Positions 39,401-46,936 of a DNA stretch of 64,000 nucleotides are shown in pieces; the first letter of the stretch is position 1, and every line of letters starts with the position of its first letter. The DNA lies in assembly GCA_023213315.1 (NCBI GenBank), contig JAKCPI010009463.1:244639-308638 (forward strand), given 5' to 3'. A program made the position numbers and the translations under genes. The notes below the pieces were generated by a model. That model ran no database searches and was not told the origin of the DNA. It saw nothing but the letters and a program-made list of their open reading frames with translations. The stretch comes from Euborellia annulipes (lineage: Eukaryota; Arthropoda; Insecta; Dermaptera; Anisolabididae).

Positions 39401-39948
39401 ATTGCGGTAATATCTCAATTTCGATCATAATGGCGCTTGGTTCCTTCATGCATAACATGGTCCATATATGTTGACACGAAAAATCTGGTGTGAGAAGCAC
39501 AGAACACAACTTTCTCTTACCAAATGTGGAGAATTAAAAAAAAAAAAAACTTTGTCAATAGAAACTTGTCTTTAAAAATTATCCACACACACATTGCTTT
39601 AGATTGAAAAGTTTTTTTCTTTTAATTTTTTAATATTGAATGAATGATAAAGTTTTGTTGGCATTTTTGACGTTCTCTCTCTCTGAATAATTACTTGCAT
39701 ATACCTCTGGGTGTATTAGAAAATTAATTGCTTGTATTGTTTCCTTTTGAACTCACTTGGTTTACCACTCTATGCAATCTTGAACTGTTAAGAACCGCCT
39801 GCTGCAATTGGTCTGGATTCGCTCTTCTTTTGGGTCCTAATTTGTGTGCTGGCTGAGGGTTCCATTTTCTGGAGAACCACATGAAATCACTTGAAACTCG
39901 CCTGGGCTCCAAAATATCGACGAAATCCTCCATTTTTCGTCTTTGCAT
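15995..39948 (-). CDS. GNPAT: Dihydroxyacetone-phosphate acyltransferase (GNPAT), 13 coding exons
   Basis: The enzyme acylates dihydroxyacetone phosphate in peroxisomes, the first step of ether-lipid (plasmalogen) synthesis. Exons: 39948-39757, 32424-32248, 31689-31560, 28476-28273, 27019-26868, 25930-25760, 22239-22035, 21319-21188, 19215-19069, 18390-18311, 17668-17501, 17435-17242, 16067-15995. All junctions are GT/AG and in phase, giving 674 residues against about 680 in vertebrates. Acyltransferase motifs: HRSYFD (H139, D144), GAFFMRR (182-188), FIEGTRSR (218-225) and IVPISISYD (254-262), followed by [11 protein letters not shown]. The start at 39948 ([13 protein letters not shown]) suits the family length, although an acceptor-like CACTTTTAG just upstream leaves room for an earlier exon. 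The protein ends in GKL, where mammals have the peroxisomal signal AKL. Introns reach 7.3 kb and are full of transposons. Confidence 0.93.
16120..16300. repeat. Poly-G/GC-rich hAT-like debris
   Basis: Runs of G and GGGGGGCCGAGGGGGCGACG beside GCGGCAGAATTT resemble the inside of the CAGGGCCGGATCTAG MITEs, but no paired ends are visible. This is just downstream of the GNPAT stop codon. Confidence 0.35.
16383..16626. mobile_element. Foldback pair with hammerhead-like core
   Basis: Arms at about 16383-16490 and 16522-16626 flank a spacer of about 30 bp. The right arm carries the core on plus at 16533-16565: CTGAAGGTGGGAGC, GCGTTCCC, GAAACGTC, where GGGA pairs with TCCC. Then come ATTTAAATAAAG and TGGCTGCCTTCATCTACCTG. 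The left arm mirrors it. It lies between the last two GNPAT coding exons. Confidence 0.75.
16686..16901. mobile_element. hAT MITE with 8-bp TSD ATCTAGAG
   Basis: Ends CAGCGGTTCCCAATC and GGTTGGGAACCACTG are the classic hAT (Charlie-like) terminal repeat. Perfect ATCTAGAG lies at 16678-16685 and 16902-16909. The inside repeats GTGGGCCGC. It is 216 bp and non-autonomous. Confidence 0.92.
18490..18815. repeat. Pogo-like end and short inverted repeat
   Basis: CAGTAGTAACTTGATTATCTG at 18490 resembles a pogo/Tigger terminal repeat, but no matching right end is visible. A local hairpin (TACTTCTTCTC near 18746, GAGAAGAAGTA near 18799) lies downstream. It is in GNPAT intron 9. Confidence 0.3.
19604..20652. 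mobile_element. 1.05-kb TIR element without coding capacity
   Basis: The termini TAGGGTCATTCCACGTCAAA and the inverted GACGTGGAATGACCCTA pair over about 90 bp, including TAATCTCAGATTTTTATGAA and CAAGCATACCAAG. The right part contains a copy of the 6180-6550 repeat family and a short direct duplication of CTATATAGAACAAGCATACC. No transposase frame is visible. It sits in GNPAT intron 8. Confidence 0.7.
20718..20910. mobile_element. hAT MITE, CAGGGCCGGATCTAG family, copy 2 (inverted)
   Basis: Ends CAGGGCCGGAACAAGG and CCCTAGATCCGGCCCTG; the flanks GGTTAATT and GGTTAAAT differ at one base of 8. The internal sequence is the reverse of copy 1. Confidence 0.85.
23215..24850. other. A-skewed island of unknown nature with GC-rich inserts
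   Basis: From about 23800 to 24600 the plus strand is rich in A over T and has almost no other structure. GC-rich blocks lie at 23480-23790 (with poly-C and CT repeats) and 24600-24860. Ends resemble each other inverted (GCAAGCCTGCGTTCGCAATTT near 23227, AAATTGCGAGACGAGGCGTG near 24618), which suggests one element of about 1.4 kb. No RT or transposase frame is visible. It is in GNPAT intron 6. Confidence 0.4.
24980..25145. repeat. Inverted repeat, about 63-bp arms
   Basis: GCAGCATGCCTTCAGTAGTG (24980) pairs with CATGAAGGCATGTCGCACTGC (to 25145), and inner AATTAACAATATT pairs with AATATTGTTAAC. The spacer is about 40 bp. This is a palindromic MITE or foldback without a visible target duplication. 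Confidence 0.6.
25505..25634. mobile_element. Small palindromic MITE
   Basis: AATTGAGGCCTTCAACGCCA (25507) pairs with GGCGCTGAAAGCCTCAATTT (to about 25634). It is 130 bp long and lies near GNPAT exon 6. Confidence 0.65.
26401..26791. mobile_element. Pogo/Tigger-type MITE with TA duplication
   Basis: Ends CAGTAGACCCCTCTTAACCG and AAGAGGGGTTATACTG, flanked by TA on both sides, match the known pogo/Tigger terminal pattern CAGTANACCCCTCTTA. Subterminal GGCCGGTTAATCCGA occurs in both halves. It is 391 bp and sits just downstream (minus strand) of GNPAT exon 5. Confidence 0.88.
27242..27805. mobile_element. Palindromic TIR element, 0.56 kb
   Basis: ACCGTCCACTGGAAAAGGTA (27243) pairs with TACCTTTTCATGTGGACGGT (to 27803). 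The inner arms stay complementary almost to the centre (GGGACCAAACAAACTTTAAA against TTTAAAGTTTGTTTGGTCCC). It lies in GNPAT intron 4. Open frames inside are shadows of the arms. Confidence 0.75.
28690..28885. mobile_element. Foldback pair with hammerhead-like core
   Basis: Left arm about 28690-28755, right arm about 28785-28885. The right arm carries CTGATGAATGCCGG (28799) and GAAACGTCGAC (from 28824), then ATTAAATAAAG and, past a T run, CGGCTGCCTTG. The stem in this copy is partly decayed. It lies within GNPAT intron 3. Confidence 0.7.
29110..30800. repeat. Rearranged repeat: direct and inverted copies around a hAT insertion
   Basis: AAGTTGTAGACCTG-plus-ACTCCCAAAGGTT text occurs in direct orientation at about 29111-29190 and 30649-30727. 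A 60-bp block (CTTCAAGATAAAGTCATTAT to TGTCTATTTGGGATAT, 29605-29665) returns inverted at 30728-30790. CGGCTGCCTTTTG at 29591 links it to the foldback family. It is in GNPAT intron 3. Confidence 0.55.
30176..30604. mobile_element. hAT-like element, TAGG..CCGACCGAA family, copy 1
   Basis: Ends TAGGGTCCGACCGAAAC and TTCGGTCGGTTCCTA; perfect TSD GAATCAAT (30168-30175 and 30605-30612). Arms are packed with CCGAAAC repeats on one side and GGCCGAAAC on the other, around an AT-rich core with a long poly-T. Copy 2 is at 40215-40610 and a 3' fragment at 63820-63890. Confidence 0.9.
30950..31080 (-). repeat. Single arm of the hammerhead-like family
   Basis: Read on minus: GTTTATCGTCCAGAAGATTT, TTCCGAAAAGCCGACG, AATTAAATAAAG, then ATGGCTGCCAACATCTACCT. 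This is the same order as the foldback at 16383-16626 but as one diverged arm. Confidence 0.55.
31892..31965. mobile_element. Hairpin MITE, GTGTGCTGTGCGACC family
   Basis: GGTGTGATTGGTCGCACAGC pairs with GCTGTGCGACCAGTCACACC around a loop of about 25 bp. Another full hairpin lies at 59621-59709, and single arms at 32517-32557, 39483-39520 and 62630-62668. It lies in GNPAT intron 2 next to exon 3. Confidence 0.75.
34547..34948. mobile_element. hAT MITE with 8-bp TSD TTAGCGAT
   Basis: Ends CAGGGGCGCCGGAACG and AGTTCCGGCGCCTATG are inverted copies. TTAGCGAT lies perfectly on both sides. Poly-G and poly-C blocks sit inside each end, with AAATTTTT-rich sequence in the middle. It lies in GNPAT intron 1. 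Confidence 0.88.
35149..35253. mobile_element. Very short hAT MITE (105 bp), TSD CAGAAATT
   Basis: Ends CAGGGGCATATAGAAGG and TAATTACGCCCCTG; a perfect 8-bp duplication CAGAAATT lies at 35141-35148 and 35254-35261. The interior is G-rich. Confidence 0.85.
36167..36530. mobile_element. Foldback pair with hammerhead-like core
   Basis: Arms at about 36167-36312 and 36389-36530 are closely matched. Core on minus at 36235-36267 (CTGAAGATGGTTCAAACACA, GAACCGAAACGTC) and on plus at 36440-36472 (CTGAAGATAGTTCACACACG, GAACCGAAACGTC). The stem GGTTC/GAACC is intact in the left arm. TTAAATAAATAAAGAAAAAA follows in both. It lies in GNPAT intron 1. Confidence 0.82.
37287..37430. repeat. Near-perfect inverted repeat, 62-bp arms
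   Basis: AATGATATAAAGAGGATGCA pairs with TGCATCCTCTTTATATCATT, and the arms continue through AATAATAAATAAAAAGCA. The spacer is about 20 bp. TTGGCTGCATCCTC and ACAGCCACAA are the shared 3' text of the hammerhead-like family, but no core is present. Confidence 0.65.
38640..38890. repeat. Copy of the 6180-6550 interspersed repeat family
   Basis: GAGGTTGAAATTTTATATTT, AAAATGTATATTTTCATTTT and GGCATGGTAACAAAATATAA are shared with the other copies and partly with the Helitron interior near 54880-54950, suggesting Helitron-derived fragments. Confidence 0.45.
38943..39188. mobile_element. TIR element made of TTGAGCAAAAC motifs, copy 1
   Basis: Ends TTAGCGCACACCGA and TTGGTGTGCGTTCAGCCTAA are inverted. 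The inside is an array of ATTGAGC, CAAAATGTTTTG and their reversals, so most of the element can pair with itself. Copy 2 is at 49382-49732. No target duplication is clear. Confidence 0.65.
39213..39470. mobile_element. TIR element of the ATATGGACNATG family, copy 2
   Basis: Ends ATATGGACTATGATATGCGA and ATGCATAACATGGTCCATAT, with GAACCAAGCGCCA pairing with TGGCGCTTGGTTC inward. It lacks the SINE seen in copy 1 (13858-14285). It lies in GNPAT intron 1, near exon 1. Confidence 0.7.
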
Positions 39949-40214
39949 CCTAAAAGTGGAATTATGAAAAATAATTTATTAGAGGGAATCTTATGCAATC
40001 ACTGTATGCTCATGACGTCTCTATTTTAATGCACACAATTTGAAATTAATATCAATTCAGACCTTGAGTTCTATATGATAATTAGCCAATATTAAGATGA
40101 AAAAAGAAGAAATAAATCTCAGAAGATATGTGATTGATCTCTTCAGGACACTGATTGTAAAAAAAATTTTGAAAGAAAAATATGTCTTAAATAAAATCTA
40201 TTTTAAGTATTTAT

Positions 40215-40610
40215 TAGGTTCCGACCGAAACAAGATTTTCAGCCGAAACCGAAACCGTAACCGAATATTCGGCTTCAATCTTAGTTTCGGCCGCAACCGT
40301 AACCGAAACAAAAATTTGTATTTCCTATAAAAAATTCATATCATTTTACTTTTTTTTTTTTTTTTTTTGAAATTTTTTTCCCCACCGTGAAAATCATTTT
40401 ATCATTTTTTTAGGGAGACTAAATTTTTTTCTCCCTCAAGTGAAAATCATTTGACCTTTTTTTTTTGCATGCGAGTCTCATCCCATCTTTTCAGACTCAG
40501 GTTTCGGCCGGCCGAAAGTTTCGGCTACTTTTTGGCCGAAACCGAAACTACGGCCGAAACCAGGATTTTTGGCCGAAACTGGCCGAAACCGAACATTCGG
40601 TCGGTTCCTA
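40215..40610. mobile_element. hAT-like element, TAGG..CCGACCGAA family, copy 2
   Basis: Ends TAGGTTCCGACCGAAAC and TTCGGTCGGTTCCTA; perfect TSD GTATTTAT (40207-40214 and 40611-40618). It is closely similar to copy 1, with indels in the T-rich centre. It lies between GNPAT and GTF2B, about 270 bp upstream of the GNPAT start. Confidence 0.9.
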
Positions 40611-40618
40611 GTATTTAT

Positions 40619-42119
40619 TAAATATACCTTTCTGAATTTTAATATGAGCTTTATAAGGTGCAAATTTAACTACAGAAAAAATATGAATTTTAATATGCGG
40701 TTTTAAACTAGAAAAAAAAAAAAAACCTTTTGGTTTCAAAGTTGGTTACAAAAACCGGATGGTTCAAGGGCCTCCTGTCAGTTCTTTGGCACTCCTGAGT
40801 ACCATGGCTCTCACTTTGGGGAAACCTTGATATATCGTCAAAATATGTGAAGATAAAATGATTTTAATTAAATAATAATCATTAATTGTATTCAAAATAT
40901 ACCTTCTGAATATATCCATAAAATCTTTGGACCAGTAATTTATATTAATAAGGATTTAAAAAAATATATTTAGGCCTACTTTATTTAAATTTTTTTATTT
41001 AATTTGATAATATACTCACAGTAAATATAAAATATTTTTTTTGATTGGATCACATATTCTAGAATGGTCCTGATATATTTTCATAGAAGTTTTGGGCCAA
41101 GCGGAGAGCGCGACTAAGAATATAAATATATATTAATTCTAAGAATATAAAAATTCAAAATAACCCCCAATAATTAATGACCGTTATTAAACCATAATTA
41201 TCTAAAATAATGAAATGTAATAAATAAATAATATATATTAAAGCATTAATAAAAATAAAAGGCAAAAATTTATAAGATATTAATCGATAAGTTTAGAGAA
41301 ATAAAATATTTTAGCCTTAAAGGCGCGAAGGCTGATGTATAAATGAAGGGCTTTAGATAGTTGAACTAACCTGAAAAAGGGTGTTTTCTGGATCGAAACG
41401 TTCAGCAAATTAAAAACCACTCGCAGATCCCGCCACTTAAATAAAAGGAAGATAGTACTGTGAAGGAGAGCTGCCGAGAACGGAACATTGCACCTGAAGC
41501 AAACGCCTTTCTTCTGCACCCCCGGCTAACTCCAGAGAGGTTGGAACGCAGATTCGAAACTCTCATTCTCAAACACGCTCTGCCTCTCTGCCAAAGAAAA
41601 TGGCATGAAGATGGTAAATTTATCAGTTAAATAATACAAAATAAAATATAAATTTGATAACAATTTTGAAAAAAGTTTTTTAATTAAAAATTTGGCTTGA
41701 AAATCTGAGGCCAGAATACATATTAATTCAAAACGTTTTAAAATTAGAACAAAAAAAAATTTCTTAGAATAATAAACTAGTATGTCAAAACTGTAAATGT
41801 ATTTAGAATAGTTTGAAATTCAATCAATAATGAACCCAAAAATCAAATTTTTTAAATTTTAAATAGAATTCTTTTCCAAAATTCAAAAATTATTCAAAAA
41901 AAATTAATATTACAACTGGTGGGAAATATTATAACTAAACGTCTTTTAAAAAATAACTTCCTTTATGAACAGTCTTCTTTATATCTAGTATTTTGTAATA
42001 TTTAGTAAATAAATACAAGACTAAACTTTAAAGTTTTTAATTTATTTTTAAGCATTTTATAAGGAAAGTGTCTCAAAAATAACAGACTAATTTTTTAAAT
42101 TATATAATTTTATATTACT
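40619..42119. other. Intergenic region upstream of GTF2B
   Basis: The region is AT-rich. A single arm of the hammerhead-like family lies at 41371-41430 (CTGAAAAAGGGTGTTTTCTG, then GATCGAAACGTTCAGC). Less AT-rich sequence at 41390-41610 could hold an upstream noncoding exon of GTF2B, but I see no decisive promoter motif. Confidence 0.35.
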
Positions 42120-45100
42120 ATGGCAAGTTCTTCAAAGTGAGTTGATGTTTTTTTAACAATTGAAATTATTTTCTTCGAAGCATATGCCAAACTTTTACAC
42201 AAAAGTAGGTTATGTTTATATATAGTTTTTTTTTAAATAAATTTTTATTTTTTCACAGATTTAATACCAATCAAATTTGCTGTTATGCACATCCGGATGC
42301 TCCGTTAATTGAAGATTATAGAGCAGGCGATCAAATATGTTCAGAATGTGGCCTTGTAGTTGGAGACAGGTAAAATTTTTATTTACAATCTCCCAAAGTA
42401 TATTAAAAAATGTGAAAATAAAATCATTTAAAATTAGCAAATTTATTAATGTTATTTATATTTCGCTTTTTTATTTCCTATCAATACATTCTCAAAAATA
42501 CCACCCATCTTATCCTCCCAAAATTAAATATTTTAGTTGTTTCATTCAATTGTATTATTTGTATTTAATAGCAGCACCATTTTCTTCGACGAAGATATTG
42601 ATAGATGAATATTTTGGAGGAATTTTGAGTGGATTAATAAAGAAAATCCCATATATACGTTTCTCTAATTGATTTAAAAAAAGAATGTGATTTTCTCAAA
42701 AAAATTTGCAACTTGAATCATTCATTGTTTTATCATAATAAAGGAATTTAGAACAGTTTCTTTTTTCTTTTCAGGGTAATTGACGTAGGTTCAGAATGGC
42801 GAACGTTCAGCAACGAGAAAGCAGGCGCCGACCCATCTCGTGTTGGTGGTCCAGAGAATCCTCTTCTAAATGGTTCAGATCTCTCAACGATGATCGGCCC
42901 AGGCCGGGGTGATGCTTCATTTGACGGATTTGGTGTATCAAAATACCAAAATCGAAGAACTGTATATATCGAGTTTTATATTTTATCAATATTTATTTCA
43001 TTGAAAAATGAAAAAGCTTTTATTAGAGAAGAAAATTTTTTATTATTGTTCACTGTACACTTGCATGCAATTCAGTATCGATTTCTTCAATTTAATTGAA
43101 TTTTGAGAATGTTTCTAAGATCCAATTTTCTCACTGGGCATAGGTGGGAAATTTTTTTTCTCACTTTCTGAAAAATGATTTGATCTTTTTTTTGTGGAAT
43201 TGTTTTTGAAGGCGACTAAGATAAATACTGGTTTTTAAGTTATTCGTTTTCTAAAATGTAGTTCAATGAGATTCGAATGCACGGATGCCTTTATTTACTG
43301 ATCTACAGTAGATGGCAATATTAAAACACATATAAGCTTATGTAATTATTTCATTTTTTTTTACCCGAAAATATGAAAAAATTTTTTATAAAAGTTTGCA
43401 GTTCATATATAGAAGAGAATTACAATAAAGATTTCTTCTTTTTATAAAAACAATGAAATAATCACATGTGAAACGATGCGTGGTGCTTTAATTCTTCTTA
43501 AGTGTTGAAGTTGTTGAAGCCGAGTCAAAAAGATTTCAAGACTTTTGGCAGACAAATTTTTTTTTCTTACTATCAACAATACTTTCTACCACACACTCGT
43601 TGCTGAAGTTGGTTTACTTGGAAGGCTAAATTTTCAGTTGATTTTCTTATTAATTAGGTGATAAATTTCCAAATGTTTTCGGAGACCTTAAATCTTTCCT
43701 CGATGTACATAATTCACCTCACTCACCACCTATGTCTCTTACAAATATAACATGTGAATTAAACCAGGTTTTTCGTTCGGCAATAATCCAATTAATTTTT
43801 ATTTTTTTTTTTATACAAATGCTATTCCCAATATTCTGTAGTTGTTTCTAAAATTTTGGAAATTTAATATACTGTTTGTGTACAAGAAAATTTTCTTTTC
43901 TATTCATTTCTTTTTCTTAATTTTTTAAGATTTAAATGCAATAATTAAATGTTTTCTTGCTTTTTAGATGAGCAGTTCAGATAGAGCCTTAATAAATGCC
44001 TTCCGGGAAATTACTAGCATGGCAGATCGGATAAATTTGCCCAAAACAATCGTCGATAGAGCAAATAATTTATTTAAACAAGTACATGACGGCAAGAATC
44101 TTAAAGGAAGAGCGAATGACGCGATTGCCTCCGCCTGTCTCTACATCGCTTGTAGACAGGAAGGCGTTCCAAGAACTTTCAAAGTCAGTCACAACTCTTT
44201 CAATCTTTGAAATTTTTCTATTTTTTTTTTTTCCAATATATAATCATTATTGTTTATTTTAGGAAATTTGTGCTGTTAGTAAAATTAGTAAAAAAGAAAT
44301 TGGGAGATGTTTTAAATTGATTCTTAAAGCACTTGAGACGTCAGTGGATCTTATTACAACTGGGGATTTTATGTCCCGTTTCTGTTCAAATCTCGGTAAT
44401 TATCTTTAAATAATTCCTTCATTCTATTTTTAACTCACAGATTATAATTATGATTTTTTTATTTAGGTTTGCCTAACATGGTACAACGTGCTGCAACACA
44501 TATCGCTCGAAAAGCTGTTGAATTGGACATCGTTCCTGGAAGATCGCCGATCTCAGTAGCTGCTGCAGCTATTTATATGGCATCACAGGTATTATATTGC
44601 ATCTTTTCTCAAAAATCTTCAATTAAAGTTGCAATTTTGTTAAATACTATTGGTGGTCTCAACTTTTGGTCTTTAGAGTTATTGGCAGAGATAAAAAAAA
44701 CTATTATTAATTTCGTTTTTTTTTTTAATATACCTAATAATTAAAGACTGGATTTTAAGCAAAATGCTTATTGCTGAATTTTATAAGATTTTACTCAAAT
44801 CTCGGGGGGAGGGGGGGAGACGTATAACTAGAAGTTGCTTACGAGATGCTTATTTTTTTTAATTTTATGCTTATTGAACAACTTTTTATCCAAGATTTTT
44901 TATCCTTTTTTTTAAGTCTATTTGAGCGATGTTTGAAAAAAATTCCATCTCTTTTTAAACAAAGCTCTACCTAGCCAAAATCTAAGGGCCAATCCAAATC
45001 GACATTGGGTAAAATTTTGATTTTACAATAACTATTAAACCAGATGAGATATCAATTCGCTTTCTCACTATAATCTTCCGTAAATGAATACCTAAAACCT

Positions 45101-46254
45101 AAGGACCCCAAATCACTAATTTGGAGACAAATTAATATATTATTTGAATTTTACTATTTCCTTCAATAACTTTTAAACGAAAAAAGTAATAATATAAATC
45201 GTTCCATTATAATTATTGTTGGAATATGAACAAGTGTCTGTTTATATTGTGTTTGTAAATGTGTTAGTTACAAACTGTTTGTATACAGTTTATATTCGTT
45301 ATGATGATTTATAAATATTATGTATTCCAGTTAGTTTAAATAAAAAGAAGTTCATTCATTAATCTGTACCTAATTAATATTTAACAATTATTAGCTGCAT
45401 TCTCTTCATTCCGTATTAAACTATGACATATACAAACAGAAATCTCTAATCTATTACATCAGGATTGGCCAACCTGCGGCCCACGAGGTTAACCACACTT
45501 TTACAATATTTATTTTACAATTAAGAGATAAGGTAGTCAAAGCAAAATAATGAAAAATATCCCTTTATTCCTTTATTGAACAACAATGTCGACGTTTCGG
45601 CCGATTCTTCCGGCCATCATTAGGACATGTGTTTTGTTTGCCTTGAGCTTAGAGGCAGCTACTGACATAGGTGCGAACATTCGTCATTTGACATGACTTT
45701 TTTTTGTTCATGAGTGCCCATCACTCAGCCAAGAGCCCCTCTAAGCTCGAGCCAAATAAAACGCACGTCCTAATGAAGGAAGAATCGGCCCAAACGTCGA
45801 CATTGTTGTTCAAAAAAGCAAAAAAATTTTTTTTTTTTTTAATTTGCTTTGCCTTCCTTTATCTCTTCATTATAAATTATACATTCAGCCACTACTCCTT
45901 GTAATATATTTATTTTATTTTTTTTTTTACCCCAAACCGCAAGATCATTTGAGTTGGCTACCTCTGTATTACACAAGATTTTTGAAGTTTGGCTTTTGCT
46001 TATTAAGGGAAAAATGGAAAGAGAGTCGATTAATTTTAAGTCAGATTAAAGATATCCTTAATTTATATTTGTACTGATTTTTATTTTTTCAGGCGTCAGA
46101 GGATAAACGAAGTCAAAAGGAAATTGGCGACATTGCTGGCGTTGCAGATGTAACCATCAGACAATCGTATAAACTGATGTATCCTCACGCTGTGAAATTG
46201 TTTCCAACCGATTTTAGATTCTTTACTCCAATTGAACAATTGCCTCAAATGTAA
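42120..46254 (+). CDS. GTF2B: Transcription initiation factor TFIIB, 7 coding exons
   Basis: TFIIB joins TBP-bound promoter DNA to RNA polymerase II and helps choose the start site. Exons: 42120-42136, 42259-42369, 42775-42961, 43968-44183, 44263-44395, 44467-44588, 46093-46254; all GT/AG and in phase, giving 315 residues (human 316). The N-terminal zinc ribbon shows C14, H17, C33 and C36 (CYAHPDA, ICSECG), followed by VVGDR, the reader/linker [15 protein letters not shown], then two cyclin folds: [12 protein letters not shown] through [20 protein letters not shown], and [20 protein letters not shown] through [16 protein letters not shown]. It ends EQLPQM and TAA. The first coding exon is only 17 nt (MASSS plus two bases), so the start depends on the donor AAA|GTGAGT. 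Intron 6 carries a foldback element. Confidence 0.97.
45535..45860. mobile_element. Foldback pair with hammerhead-like core, in GTF2B intron 6
   Basis: Minus-strand core at 45591-45623: CTAATGATGGCCGGAAGAAT, CGGCCGAAACGTC (stem GGCCG/CGGCC intact). Plus-strand arm at 45770-45798: CTAATGAAGGAAGAATCGGC, CCAAACGTCGAC (decayed). In both, AACAANNATG-like text and an A/T-rich tail follow, then TTTGCTTTG and TTCAGCCACTACTCC. Confidence 0.72.
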
Positions 46255-46724
46255 CCCTTTTATCACTATTTAATGTAAATTACATTTTTCTTTCTTATTC
46301 TTTTATTTTTATTTAAAAAAAAATAATAATAATTATCTCTCTTTATTTAAATTTAAATATTAATATTATTTTTGTTGTTAATATTAAGGCACATTCCTTT
46401 TTTAAACTGACCAAAGTTGTCCAAATAGTTAATCGAAATTTTAATATATATAGGAAAATTGTTTGGAATTATTAGAGAGATGATTTTAACTCAATAATAA
46501 ACATCAAATAACTAAACATCACACTTTATTGTTTACAAAAAGTGACAGGATAAAATATTTTTTCAATTATTAAATCCAAAGTATTTTTTTGATCTTTACT
46601 TTATATACACTATTACTTTTACTATTATTATTATTATTATTATTTTATAAATATCTTAATATAAATTTAATTAATATTATTAGAAGTAGTTATGGGTATA
46701 TTATTAAATAAAAGCAAATAAATC

Positions 46725-46904
46725 TCATTTTTCTTGTTCAATTTCATCTTCAGATTCATCAAAATCCGAATCAAAATGTTCTGAATTTTCTTCTGATCCA
46801 TCATCGTCGTCCCTATTTTGCATATTTTCTATATCGCTGGCAGCTATGGATACAAATTTTACAATTAGACTTTGTTTTTTATATTTGGTCTTTGAAAAAA
46901 AAAT

Positions 46905-46936
<32 letters not shown>

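Noticed and set aside
42337..42672. 111-codon frame starting in GTF2B exon 2
   Set aside because: It reads through the splice donor into an AT-rich intron.
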